From contig JAEZAM010000034.1 of assembly GCA_023430465.1 (NCBI GenBank), positions 1-64,000 of the forward strand: a DNA stretch of 64,000 nt, written 5' to 3'. The notes under the pieces were generated by a model, which made no database searches, was not told the origin of the DNA, and was given only the letters and a program-made list of their open reading frames with translations. The translations under genes and the position numbers were made by a program. The stretch is from Bacteroidota bacterium (GTDB taxonomy: Bacteria; Bacteroidota; Bacteroidia; Chitinophagales; Chitinophagaceae). Positions 1 through 8,279 of the stretch are shown here, piece by piece (the stretch's first letter is position 1; every line of letters starts with the position of its first letter).

Positions 1-36
1 CCTCAACCTCAACCTCATCCTCAACCTTAACCTCAA
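1..36. repeat. Imperfect hexanucleotide tandem repeat, cut by window edge
   Basis: Six successive hexamers read CCTCAA, CCTCAA, CCTCAT, CCTCAA, CCTTAA and CCTCAA, so four are identical and two differ by one base. The array starts at base 1 and therefore probably extends to the left. It ends about 30 bp before the PfkB kinase start. Its role is unknown; slippage-prone repeats near a start can affect expression, but nothing here shows that directly. Confidence 0.7.
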
Positions 37-65
37 TATTCCCCCGGGATGGGTTAATTTACCGT

Positions 66-941
66 ATGAAAACAACCACACCCGTGACGATTGCCTGTTT
101 TGGGGAAATTCTCTGGGATATTTTACCCGCCGGTGAATTACCGGGAGGAGCCCCGATGAACGTTGCTTATCATCTTAAACAGTTGGGACATGAACCCGCC
201 CTCATCACACGGATTGGTGCAGATGCCCGTGGAAAACAATTGCTGCGAAGGCTTGAAGCGAAACAGATTGATGTCTCTCTTATACAAACAGATCCTGAAA
301 CACCCACGGGCATCGTCAATGCGTTCCGGTCGCCATCAGGTGATATGACCTACGACATTGTTGCGCCGGCGGCATGGGATAACATTTCATTGGACGAGGG
401 CGTGGCCCATGCAGCCAAGAATGCGGCGTATTTTGTATACGGAAGCCTGGTTACGAGGCAGGCAATGTCGAGAGAGACACTGCTGAAGCTCCTTCCCGAT
501 ACAGGCAAACGTGTTTTTGATATCAACCTCCGGGCACCGTTCGTTGACCAGGCAGTGATCGAGCAACTGTTGCTCTATGCAGATATCCTCAAAATGAATG
601 AAGATGAATTGCAGATAGTCAGCAACTGGTATGGACAGGCAGGAGGACTGAAAGAACGGGCGCTCCACCTGGCCGCGCGATTCAACATTGACCAGATCAT
701 CGTAACGCAGGGCGCGAATGGATGCACGGCACTTATCGACAAGGAATGGGTAAGACAGGAGGGGATAAAGGTCACGGTTGCAGATACCATCGGCAGTGGC
801 GATGCATTTCTCGCTGCCTACCTGTCCTCCCTGATCAACGGCCGCAATGCCGCTGATGCGATCGCGTTTGCCACCAGATTGGGAGCATTTGTAGCCACGC
901 AACAGGGTGCCTGGCCGGATTACAATGCTGCCGATATTTAA
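66..941 (+). CDS. PfkB-family carbohydrate kinase (fructokinase-like)
   Basis: A 291-residue cytoplasmic sugar kinase of the ribokinase/PfkB family, transferring phosphate from ATP to a sugar, probably fructose or a related ketose. The substrate-binding glycine motif GGAPMNVAYHL lies near residues 27-37. The C-terminal PfkB signature DTIGSGDAF (about 240-248) supplies the anion hole and the catalytic Asp at about 246. Length is normal for the family. The ATG at 66 leaves a short leader after the hexamer repeat. The gene stands alone and converges on the ion-channel homologue with a gap of 6 bp. The exact sugar cannot be told from sequence. Confidence 0.9.
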   Translation: MKTTTPVTIACFGEILWDILPAGELPGGAPMNVAYHLKQLGHEPALITRIGADARGKQLLRRLEAKQIDVSLIQTDPETPTGIVNAFRSPSGDMTYDIVAPAAWDNISLDEGVAHAAKNAAYFVYGSLVTRQAMSRETLLKLLPDTGKRVFDINLRAPFVDQAVIEQLLLYADILKMNEDELQIVSNWYGQAGGLKERALHLAARFNIDQIIVTQGANGCTALIDKEWVRQEGIKVTVADTIGSGDAFLAAYLSSLINGRNAADAIAFATRLGAFVATQQGAWPDYNAADI

Positions 942-947
942 TAGCCG

Positions 948-1916
948 CTAGGCCTTCGCCTGCAGGATGAAGAAAATATTTGCCAGGATATACAACACCA
1001 GCAACGTCTGCGCGATGATCATATCCGTCTTTGCGGCCTTTTTATGCTGACCACGCTTTACAAGACGCATGCACCAGGCGGTGGCTGTTATCACGGAGAA
1101 TATAAAGAACAACGTGAGCCCATGCAGGGTATCAACCAGCGTAAATGATGTTGATTCGGGAAGCGATGAATCAATGATGTACTTATTACCAATAACGGCA
1201 AACAATGATCCCACGCTCAGACCAAACCTGGAATCAATGCCGTCCGCATGAATATAGAAACATACATAAGCGATGAGGAAGGCGATGTACATGCCAAGAA
1301 AGATCTTCCAAAACAATCCGCTTGCATCGCGATGGATCCCGATACGCACACGGAAATTGCTGTAAGTTGTCTGAGGTTTCGATAGCGAATGATCACCAAA
1401 CCCGGTTTCATACACCTTTGTCCCGGCCAATAGGTCACAACTGTCGATCTTCCAGCCGCTCAAGGTGAACCGCGGATCATAGTGCTGACCAATCGTATCT
1501 GCTATAAAGACCAGGTATCTTGAGTCAAACTGGGAGTTCTCTATCGAGAACCGGAGCCGCTGCCGGTCGAAGGGAAAATTCGCGATCCGCCAGTTATCTT
1601 TCATGACACACTCCAGTTTCATTTGCATATATATCTCCTCGCCACTGCTATCGATCGTTGCAAATGACTTGTTCACTGATTTGGCCTGTGGTATCTCCAG
1701 GTTTTGAAGGAAATCGAAATTCCGGTTCCTGTACCGGAGCCAGAGCCAGAAGTTGACGGAATATTCTTTTTGCTTGAAGTCGATATCGTGAATACTGGTG
1801 ATATAGATACCTACACTCACGGTATCCGGCCGGGTATCCTGGGCCTGGGCGGGAAAGCATACAATTAAAAACAGGCAGCAAAGCAGGGCGTGTGCCCCGC
1901 GGATAATGGATCTCAT
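948..1916 (-). CDS. Pentameric ligand-gated ion channel homologue (Cys-loop receptor superfamily)
   Basis: A 322-residue predicted envelope protein with a signal peptide ending near residue 26 (PAQAQ). It has an extracellular beta-sandwich like the ligand-binding domain of pentameric channels and four C-terminal membrane helices. The motif FPFDRQRLRF (about 122-131) matches the conserved FPFDxQ of the loop region, and as in prokaryotic channels the flanking disulphide cysteines are not evident. M1 begins near LFWKIFLGMY, M2 near RFGLSVGSLFAVIG, M3 near TLHGLTLFFIFS and M4 near TLLVLYILANIFF. The ligand and ion selectivity cannot be read. It is monocistronic on the minus strand. Assignment to the superfamily rests on architecture and the FPFD motif. 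Confidence 0.75.
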   Translation of the reverse strand: MRSIIRGAHALLCCLFLIVCFPAQAQDTRPDTVSVGIYITSIHDIDFKQKEYSVNFWLWLRYRNRNFDFLQNLEIPQAKSVNKSFATIDSSGEEIYMQMKLECVMKDNWRIANFPFDRQRLRFSIENSQFDSRYLVFIADTIGQHYDPRFTLSGWKIDSCDLLAGTKVYETGFGDHSLSKPQTTYSNFRVRIGIHRDASGLFWKIFLGMYIAFLIAYVCFYIHADGIDSRFGLSVGSLFAVIGNKYIIDSSLPESTSFTLVDTLHGLTLFFIFSVITATAWCMRLVKRGQHKKAAKTDMIIAQTLLVLYILANIFFILQAKA

Positions 1917-1978
1917 CAGTTAGTTATTGGCTGAAAGATAGAGACTGCCGCGCTAATATCAAAACCCTGAAAATCCCA

Positions 1979-3607
1979 TCATGGCTTTAATTTATTGTGC
2001 AGGACCTTTCCGCCGATCATCGTCATCATGCTGGTAGTGGCAGGCAATGCTTCGCGAGGCACAGTGAGGATGTCCTGTGAAAGAATGACGATATCGGCCA
2101 GCATGCCGGGCATGATCTTTCCTTTCTTGGTTTCCATCATCTCCGCATACGCACTCCCGGCCGTATATGCAATAAGTGCCTGCTCACGCGTTACCGCTTC
2201 GGCAGGATTGGAGGGGTGGATAGTGGCAAACATGATGTTCAGCCAGGGATTGTTAGGACCATCCGATCCGATTGCCACAGGTACACCTGCTTCGATGAGT
2301 GACCGGAAAGGCTGATACCTGGCCGCATGTTTCCCTAACCTGCGATGGTTGGTCTCTGCAAAAGTGAAATGCATTGGATTGACTACGGCCACAACACCCA
2401 TTTGCCTGATCAGCGGGTATTGCTCCGCATAAACCCCATCAGCATGTTCAAACCTTACACGCTTTGGCTGCCATTTTGAAGCGCCGGCGAGTTGAGACAT
2501 CAGCCTGAGTATCGTAACAGGAGTGGAGTCTCCGGAGATGTGTAAAAGGAGCTGCTCGGAACTGCTCAGGGCTTCCTGCAGAATGGCGCGCATCGTGTCT
2601 GCAGTAAAATTTGCCTTGCCATACCAGCTATGCCTGTCTGCATATTCATGTCTCATTACAGCCAACCGTTCGAGCGGTGTACCATCTATGATCCATTTGA
2701 TCCCGCTGACCCGTGCCATGCTTCCGGGCGAGGGCACAGGAGGCTTACCCGGTTTATTTCTTGCCTGGCTGTTTGTTCCGGGAAAGGGAATGATTCGCAT
2801 ACGGATCGGAAATGATATCCTGTCTGTCACGCGGAGCATTTGTGAGGGCTCCATTCCCGTTGCCATATTCTGCACACTGGTGATGCCATAGTTCAACGCC
2901 TCGGCAGAATAACGGATGAAACTGTTTGTAAGTAAACTGTCCGGAAGTTTTGAAATAAGCTGCCTGCCTACAGGAAAGCCTGCATACTCGTGCAAGAGCC
3001 CGTTTATTTCATCGGAATTGGCATAACGTTCATAAAAGCCTCCCACGGGATCCGCAGCCCTGCTGCTGATCCCGAGTTCATTCATCGCTTTGGTGTTGAG
3101 CAGAGTGCCGTGGCCCCAGGGTACGGCCAGCATTACGGGATGTTCGGGACTTATACTATCCAACCTGTTCCTTCTTGCCGTCGCATCCTCCAGGATATCG
3201 AGGCCGATATTCCCTTTTATCCAGGTTCCCTTTGGCAACTCCTTCGCCACACGTTGCAAAGAATCGAGTACGACGGAGAATGCCGGCCCCGCAGGCTGAG
3301 GACTGTTGAATTGAATATAACGGCCGATGCCTCCACCGATGTGGTCATGCGCGTCGTTGATACCCGGAATCACGAGTCGGCCACCGGCATCTATCACTAC
3401 CGTCTTGACATCTTTGCGTTTTACCAGGTCCGAGGTTTTTCCAACAGCCAGTATTTTATCAGCCTTGACAGACACGGCTTCTGCGTAGGGCTCTTTATCG
3501 TTGCCGGTGAATATTTTACCATTGATGATGATAAGATCGGGAACCTGAGCCTGGCAGACAGTTAGTGAGATCGTCAGACCGGAGAGCAGGAGTAACCTGG
3601 ATAACAT
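1979..3607 (-). CDS. Secreted amidohydrolase, YtcJ-like (amidohydrolase_3)
   Basis: A 542-residue metal-dependent hydrolase. The start chosen at 3607 gives a clean signal peptide (MLSRLLLLSGLTISL, cleaved after CQA); the 42 extra residues of the longer reading frame lack secretion features. The body starts with the DLIIINGKIFTGN strand typical of amidohydrolases, and the metal-binding motif NDAHDHIGGG follows. A later conserved segment, AIGSDGPNNP, carries the catalytic metal-site Asp region, and the C-terminus (GKIMPGMLADIVILS) is the usual beta-sandwich return. Family members hydrolyse amide or ester bonds in varied substrates; the substrate here is unknown. It lies downstream of the haloperoxidase-like gene on the same strand but a terminator separates them. 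Confidence 0.85.
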   Translation of the reverse strand: MLSRLLLLSGLTISLTVCQAQVPDLIIINGKIFTGNDKEPYAEAVSVKADKILAVGKTSDLVKRKDVKTVVIDAGGRLVIPGINDAHDHIGGGIGRYIQFNSPQPAGPAFSVVLDSLQRVAKELPKGTWIKGNIGLDILEDATARRNRLDSISPEHPVMLAVPWGHGTLLNTKAMNELGISSRAADPVGGFYERYANSDEINGLLHEYAGFPVGRQLISKLPDSLLTNSFIRYSAEALNYGITSVQNMATGMEPSQMLRVTDRISFPIRMRIIPFPGTNSQARNKPGKPPVPSPGSMARVSGIKWIIDGTPLERLAVMRHEYADRHSWYGKANFTADTMRAILQEALSSSEQLLLHISGDSTPVTILRLMSQLAGASKWQPKRVRFEHADGVYAEQYPLIRQMGVVAVVNPMHFTFAETNHRRLGKHAARYQPFRSLIEAGVPVAIGSDGPNNPWLNIMFATIHPSNPAEAVTREQALIAYTAGSAYAEMMETKKGKIMPGMLADIVILSQDILTVPREALPATTSMMTMIGGKVLHNKLKP

Positions 3608-3702
3608 AAGTTGTGTTTGAGGGTATAAGGTTTGACCAATGCGGCCTGATAGAAAGGTATGAAATTGTCGTTGGCACTGCATCACCTGTTCGGGTGAAAT
3701 GC

Positions 3703-3727
3703 AAAAAGCCCCGTAAACGGAGCTTTT
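3703..3727 (-). terminator. Rho-independent terminator after the haloperoxidase-like gene
   Basis: Read on the minus strand, AAAAGC and CCGT arms pair with ACGG and GCTTTT across one mismatch, and a run of five T follows. It begins 20 bp past the stop at 3747 and ends before the amidohydrolase start, so the two minus-strand genes are probably separate transcripts. Confidence 0.65.
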
Positions 3728-3746
3728 GGCCATACGCGAGCATTTA

Positions 3747-5024
3747 TCATTTGAGTGGGGTAAGTGCTTTCGTCACCGTCCAGTCGCCTATCCTTGAGCC
3801 AAGTTCCTGCCCAGCTTCACAGGCGAATCGAAAATGTATTCCCGCTCTTACCCTTGAGTCTGCATTTTCGTTTGCTGCTTCAGAAAAGGTTGCAAAGCTG
3901 CGTGGTGAATTTGCAGGCATTGCGGTAGGTGAACTCATCGTGAAAGGAGTCTGATCACCATATATAAAAGCGAGAACCGTTGCTGCTGCATTACCCAGTG
4001 CACTGTGCGTGGATGGATAATCCTGGATAGGTGGTGTGGGCTCAGCCGGCTCCCATGTCTCGTCAGGTGTTGTGCCGGCGTTGAGGTCATTTGCGGCTTC
4101 GCGTATTGCCGTAAATGGACGCCAGAAATTGTAATGGAGCTTTGCATCCCAGCCGGCAATATACGCATCAGCCATTGCAAAGTTGAGAAGAGCAAAAAGC
4201 CGTGCTGTCTGGAAAAGGCCTGTCTTTTTTTCGGTTGCCACGATGCGTGCAATACGGTTCCAGCCAACTTCGGAGAATTCATACCAGTATTTAGCATAGG
4301 CCGTCTGCTCAGGAGTTCGCACCGGGCTGTTATTTTTCCCCGTGGCCTTTACTTCATTGAAGGCTGTGGTATAGACATCGCTGGTAACCGCAGGTGGTGG
4401 ATCGCAACGGAACTGGCCTTTACCTTCCAGTGTAAACGTTTTTGAATCCTGCCAGAAGGGGGCGAAGATGAAATTGAAAGGTGGTACATTCTTGTAATCC
4501 CCGGGCTTGGTCGCAGGAGCTGGTTGACCAATCGGATCACTGTTTCCATTATCATTGAAACCACGGGCAAGCAGTGCATCTGCTGCGGCTACCCCTGAGG
4601 TCATAGCGGCAGTCTTTGCAGGTGAGTTCGGAGTAGCCGCAAGGAGCACGTTCAGCGCGGAGTCAAGGAAGTCAGCTTTTGCGGGCAGATTACTCTTCAG
4701 TACATGGTGTGCAGCCACCGCTGCGGCGACAGTAGGGTCTGCTCCCTTGTCAATGCCCGTGTAAGCGAAGGATTTGAATAGGGGGTTTGTCGCATTTACA
4801 GCATCGAACATGGCGCCATGGACCATTGCATAGATCCGGGAGTTCATAAGGCTGTGCGTGTTTGAAGCACCGCCAATTGCCTGGAAGGCGATATCGTTCC
4901 ATTCCAGTATCACTGCGTTGGAAAGCGTATCGTGCTCCAATGAGGGTTTGTTGTTTTTTTTGTCGCAGGCGACAAAAGAGCTGACCGTCATTGCGGCCAG
5001 CAGCAAGGTTGTAAATCGGCTCAT
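3747..5024 (-). CDS. Vanadium-dependent haloperoxidase/PAP2-like lipoprotein
   Basis: A 425-residue lipoprotein: the N-terminal hydrophobic segment ends at the lipobox SFVAC (Cys20), followed by DKKNNK. The vanadate/phosphate-binding signature of the haloperoxidase-acid phosphatase superfamily is visible in order: KLHYNFWRPFTAIRE, then DYPSTHSALGNA (PSxHS), then the SRVRAGIHFRFACEAG segment with the Arg-His pair. These residues coordinate vanadate in chloroperoxidases or phosphate in PAP2 enzymes. The long N-terminal helical part and DPIGQP-type linkers fit the bacterial vanadium haloperoxidase group. Halide oxidation is an inference; a phosphatase role is not excluded. A near-consensus -7 box (CACCTTTG, minus strand, 5044-5051) lies upstream. 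Confidence 0.85.
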   Translation of the reverse strand: MSRFTTLLLAAMTVSSFVACDKKNNKPSLEHDTLSNAVILEWNDIAFQAIGGASNTHSLMNSRIYAMVHGAMFDAVNATNPLFKSFAYTGIDKGADPTVAAAVAAHHVLKSNLPAKADFLDSALNVLLAATPNSPAKTAAMTSGVAAADALLARGFNDNGNSDPIGQPAPATKPGDYKNVPPFNFIFAPFWQDSKTFTLEGKGQFRCDPPPAVTSDVYTTAFNEVKATGKNNSPVRTPEQTAYAKYWYEFSEVGWNRIARIVATEKKTGLFQTARLFALLNFAMADAYIAGWDAKLHYNFWRPFTAIREAANDLNAGTTPDETWEPAEPTPPIQDYPSTHSALGNAAATVLAFIYGDQTPFTMSSPTAMPANSPRSFATFSEAANENADSRVRAGIHFRFACEAGQELGSRIGDWTVTKALTPLK

Positions 5025-5161
5025 GATGTTTTTTGTTGAGCCGCAAAGGTGTTGATCGGGTGCAAGATGGAAAATCCCGCAACAAGGTCATTTGCCTCCC
5101 CTTCATTGGGCAAGGTTATGGGCGATGGTCAATTATCCGGATGAGCGGAAGCGGGAAAAAA

Positions 5162-6229
5162 TCAGATTGCCGTGCGTTTGGAAATGGGGATGGTTTCAGC
5201 GGCCTGTTGTTCACGAAGGGGATGTACATACTTTCTCAGGAAGTCCGCCTTCGAATCATGAAACGACGTGACCGCCCCGATTTTGTACAGCACATAGATG
5301 TAGATCCAGGCTAGGTCAAGCTGGTAGGGCAAAAATCCTGCGCGGGCACTCCCCGGGTAAAGATGGTGGTTGTTATGCCATTCACCGGCAAACAAACCGG
5401 GCCTTGTTTGATTGATGGAAAGATTGCTACGGTCGAAATCAACATTGTCCACATGCTTTACTTCTCCTTTTCCATGGCCGGTGTAGTTGAACGCACGAAC
5501 GAAGATAAACCAGAACATGGCGGCACTGAAGATAGTACAGGAGAGCGCGTGCCCGCCAATGAGGTAGAGGACTGCATACCAAAAGGACCAGTTGAGCAAC
5601 CAAAGACCGATGGTATATCCCGGAGTGGCGATCGAGCCCCATTTCTTATACTGTTCGTAGGAATTGATGCGTACACCCGTATGCTTCATGAAATGCACCG
5701 CGCGCTTATAATCCGCTTCGCTCAGGTTTTTATTAATGCTCTGATGGTTGACATCTGACAACATGCAATACATAAATCCGCCCTTGGGGTTATACGGATC
5801 GCCGGGCTCATCGCTTTTTACATGATGCACGTGATGCGATACAACATAGATCTCTTCAGGAAAAGTTTTGATGCCCAGGTTCTGGGTTATGAAACGAAAT
5901 ATCGGGTGGCGAAAAGTGAACGCTTTGTGCGTGCAGTAACGGTGATACCAGATAGTAGCATGCGTGCTGATGAGGATCATGCTGTAGACAATAAACACGA
6001 TCAGTAATTGCCATGAAAAATAATACACCAGGAAGGCTACAAAAAACGGCACCATGCAAACCACCATGAGCCAACTGATCAGGGATATCCAGTTGCGCTT
6101 GTCTTTGAAAATATTGATGCGGGAAAACGCCTCGGCATAGAGTTGCCGGACTGTAGGTTTTACCAATTCGCCATTTTCATCTTTCCAGCCGTATGACGGC
6201 GTCTGTAAAACCTGATCAATGAAAGCCAT
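5162..6229 (-). CDS. Acyl-CoA/fatty-acid desaturase (delta-9 type)
   Basis: A 355-residue integral membrane di-iron desaturase. Three histidine boxes are visible: WYHRYCTHKAF, VSHHVHHVKSDEPGDP, and GEWHNNHHLYP. These ligate the two irons in membrane desaturases that insert a cis double bond into saturated acyl chains. Hydrophobic helices surround the boxes (for example SLISWLMVVCMVPFFVAFLV near the N-terminus). The C-terminal region (YQLDLAWIYIYVLYKIGAV) is typical of Bacteroidota stearoyl-CoA desaturases. Electrons would come from a separate ferredoxin or cytochrome partner not seen here. It is divergent from the flavoprotein at 6461 and has its own consensus -7 box at 6276-6283. Confidence 0.92.
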   Translation of the reverse strand: MAFIDQVLQTPSYGWKDENGELVKPTVRQLYAEAFSRINIFKDKRNWISLISWLMVVCMVPFFVAFLVYYFSWQLLIVFIVYSMILISTHATIWYHRYCTHKAFTFRHPIFRFITQNLGIKTFPEEIYVVSHHVHHVKSDEPGDPYNPKGGFMYCMLSDVNHQSINKNLSEADYKRAVHFMKHTGVRINSYEQYKKWGSIATPGYTIGLWLLNWSFWYAVLYLIGGHALSCTIFSAAMFWFIFVRAFNYTGHGKGEVKHVDNVDFDRSNLSINQTRPGLFAGEWHNNHHLYPGSARAGFLPYQLDLAWIYIYVLYKIGAVTSFHDSKADFLRKYVHPLREQQAAETIPISKRTAI

Positions 6230-6275
6230 AGTAACGTTTAAAGGATATCAAATTTGGTGGCGAATGCAATGCTTT

Positions 6276-6283
6276 CAAAGATA
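6276..6283 (-). promoter_or_regulatory. Promoter -7 box for the desaturase (TATCTTTG)
   Basis: On the minus strand TATCTTTG matches the Bacteroidota sigma consensus TAnnTTTG exactly. It lies 47 bp upstream of the desaturase ATG, giving a leader of about 40 nt. No clear TTG -33 element was found at the expected distance. Confidence 0.55.
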
Positions 6284-6413
6284 AGTGAATAACCTATTGA
6301 AAGTCTATAATTTAAGCGGAGCAAAGCCATAACCGTGTTAAAGGTGTTAATATATAGAAAAGTGCGGAAAATGCATCGGTCCCCGGGTCGAAACTGACTG
6401 CTCAATCTAAGAT

Positions 6414-6434
6414 TAATGCAACTATGTTGCATTA
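6414..6434. promoter_or_regulatory. 21-bp perfect palindrome, probable operator
   Basis: Nine-base arms TAATGCAAC and GTTGCATTA flank the central TAT with no mismatch. The right arm covers the TTG that would serve as the -33 element of the promoter for the flavoprotein at 6461, which is where a repressor would sit. The GCAAC/GTTGC core resembles operators of MarR-type regulators, but no such regulator gene is adjacent, so the binding protein is unknown. Confidence 0.7.
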
Positions 6435-6456
6435 TAAGTCGAGTTCATTACCTTTG
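6426..6456 (+). promoter_or_regulatory. Promoter of the CPYC flavoprotein; leaderless start likely
   Basis: A TTG at 6427-6429 is followed after 19 bp by TACCTTTG (6449-6456), an exact TAnnTTTG box. Only four bases separate the box from the ATG at 6461, so transcription would begin at or beside the start codon. Confidence 0.6.
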
Positions 6457-6460
6457 CCTG

Positions 6461-7378
6461 ATGAATACTTCCATATCAGCTACCCTGGATGTCGTTATTA
6501 TCGGTGGCAGTTATGCCGGACTATCAGCCGCGCTCTGTCTCGGTCGCTCCATGCGAAGAGTCACGGTAATAGACAGTGGTAAACCCTGCAACCGGCAGAC
6601 GCCACATTCTCATAATTTTCTGACACATGACGGCCATACCCCCGCTGAGATCCGGGCCAGGGCTGTGTCGGAGCTGGCCGCTTACCCTTCGGTTTCGTTG
6701 ATCCACGATGAGATCACGTCGGGCAGTGGACAAAACGGTGACTTCATCGTTACCCTGGACTCGGGAAGATTGCTCCGTGCAAGAAAACTGCTTTTTGCCA
6801 CGGGCATCCGGGATCAGTTGCCCGCCATACCCGGATTTGCTGAGTGCTGGGGGATCAGTTTGCTTCATTGTCCTTATTGCCACGGATATGAAGTACGCAA
6901 AGGCAATCTCGGTGTAATAACAAATGGCGACATGGCGCTGGAATACGCCCGTATGATCCATCACTGGGCGGGAGAACTGACTTTATTCACCAATGGGCCG
7001 GCGACATTTGCCCCTGAACAGCAGTCGTTGTTGACAAAGCACGGGGTTGCCGTCGTGGAAGAGCCAATCGCGGCGATTATTCATAAATCCGGTTATCTGT
7101 CCGGTCTGCAGCTCAGCAGCGGTACGATTGTAAACAAGGAAGCTGTTTTCTTTCGCGCTCCTTTTGATCAGTCGTGCAGTCTGCCTGTTGAGATGGGTTG
7201 TCTGCCGGACCATTCAGGCCTTCTCAGCGTTAACGAATTGGGGGCCACTACAGTACCCGGCATATATGCCGCCGGAGACAACAGTTCGCCAATGCGATCC
7301 GTTTCGGCTGCTGTCGCTGCCGGGACCAAAGCAGGCGCTATGCTCAACCGGGAGCTTATCAATGAAGATTTTACTTAG
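6461..7378 (+). CDS. FAD-dependent CPYC oxidoreductase (thioredoxin-reductase-like, GliT/HlmI type)
   Basis: A 305-residue flavoprotein. The ATG at 6461 is preferred because the FAD-binding Rossmann motif VVIIGGSYAGLSAA then begins near residue 10; the frame extends 15 residues further upstream, but that extension spans the palindrome and promoter. A redox CPYC (Cys137, Cys140) followed by HGYE is characteristic of the thioredoxin-reductase-like branch that includes dithiol oxidases. The segment where NADPH would bind (GVITNGDMALEYA) is degenerate relative to GxGxxA, which also fits oxygen-using dithiol oxidases. The C-terminal FAD motif TTVPGIYAAGDNSS is intact. Substrate is unknown; detoxification or thiol redox is the likely sphere. 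Confidence 0.85.
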   Translation: MNTSISATLDVVIIGGSYAGLSAALCLGRSMRRVTVIDSGKPCNRQTPHSHNFLTHDGHTPAEIRARAVSELAAYPSVSLIHDEITSGSGQNGDFIVTLDSGRLLRARKLLFATGIRDQLPAIPGFAECWGISLLHCPYCHGYEVRKGNLGVITNGDMALEYARMIHHWAGELTLFTNGPATFAPEQQSLLTKHGVAVVEEPIAAIIHKSGYLSGLQLSSGTIVNKEAVFFRAPFDQSCSLPVEMGCLPDHSGLLSVNELGATTVPGIYAAGDNSSPMRSVSAAVAAGTKAGAMLNRELINEDFT

Positions 7379-7397
7379 CTGATCATTCGTATTCAGC

Positions 7398-7703
7398 TCA
7401 GCGGGCAAGCAGTTGCTGTGCCTTTTCTGATATGAACTTTGCGATACTGCCTTTGAAAAAAGAAAGGGCAAAGGGAAGTTTGGCATCGATGTCAACGCCA
7501 CCCTGGTTTACGGAGATCAGCCCATCGATATCAAAGCCCTTGGCGGTAAACGCAAATTTCCCTTTGTTGTCGGTCCATTCTTCGTGCACATTGCTCACCA
7601 TATCCTTGTGTTCTTCCTTCAATTTTGTGAGCAGGTTTTTAATGCGTGACAACGCTTCGTCCTGGGAGAGTTCATGCGGAATATTTACATTGAGATTGGC
7701 CAT
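7398..7703 (-). CDS. Polyhydroxyalkanoic acid system family protein (PHA_gran_rgn-like)
   Basis: A small cytoplasmic protein of 101 residues from the ATG at 7703. The frame extends eight codons further to an ATG at 7727, but the conserved beginning MANLNVNIPHELSQDEA starts at 7703. The pattern (amphipathic helix with an ALSRIKNLL core, then WTDNKGKFAFTAKGF, then a beta-rich DGLISV...DIDAKLP and a C-terminal FISEKAQQLLAR) matches the PHA granule-region family. The family name derives from gene context elsewhere; its molecular function is unsettled and no PHA synthesis gene is in this window. It converges on the flavoprotein gene. Confidence 0.7.
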   Translation of the reverse strand: MANLNVNIPHELSQDEALSRIKNLLTKLKEEHKDMVSNVHEEWTDNKGKFAFTAKGFDIDGLISVNQGGVDIDAKLPFALSFFKGSIAKFISEKAQQLLAR

Positions 7704-7913
7704 AATCTTTTTTTCAAAGGTCGGCATAAACTACTGAAAAAGGGATGGGGAATAGCTGCACGCGCGGAGGCAGGAATGCCACATCCTTTTCCCCCATCCT
7801 GCGATATGAAGGGGTCGAAGGCCCTTGATCGCTCGTCTTTGCGCACAGATGCAATCTCCTTTTATGCGCGGATTTGTGGCGTAAGACTTGATACTTTTTT
7901 AAAAAAAAGAGAT

Positions 7914-8192
7914 ATGGAAACAGTAACACAACAAGGACCGAAAACGGGTGGCACACCCGCCAATAACCCTGCAGCTACGATGCATGACCGGGAGTTCGAT
8001 GTGGATGAAAGAAACCGCGAAGAAGAGGAGATGGACGCCGATGAATTCGATGATGCGGACGATGACACGGATATGGACATTGATGATACTGTTACGGATG
8101 ACACCGTTACAGAGGACACAGAGGAACTGGACGACGAGACCGACATGGATGAGGATGATCTGGATGATGAAGAAGAGGACGATACTATCTGA
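7914..8192 (+). CDS. Small highly acidic protein of unknown function
   Basis: A 92-residue protein starting METVTQQGPKTGG at 7914, preceded by an A/G-rich tract. The second half is almost only Asp, Glu, Thr, Met and Val, with long DD/EE clusters (for example DEFDDADDDTDMD and EEEDDTI at the end). It contains no Cys, Trp or hydrophobic core and is probably disordered. Similar acidic tails bind cations or basic proteins, but no function can be assigned. It ends 59 bp before a strong terminator. A poly-serine frame on the opposite strand is its shadow. Confidence 0.6.
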   Translation: METVTQQGPKTGGTPANNPAATMHDREFDVDERNREEEEMDADEFDDADDDTDMDIDDTVTDDTVTEDTEELDDETDMDEDDLDDEEEDDTI

Positions 8193-8245
8193 TATTCATG
8201 AAAATTATCGCCAGTCATACTGGTTAAAGGCGATGAATGTGAAGG

Positions 8246-8279
8246 AAAAAATGGAGCAGTTAGCTGCTCCATTTTTTTT
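8246..8279 (+). terminator. Strong terminator after the acidic protein
   Basis: Nine-base arms ATGGAGCAG (8251-8259) and CTGCTCCAT (8264-8272) close a TTAG loop, followed by eight T. A run of A precedes the left arm, so it could also act on the opposite strand. Confidence 0.9.
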
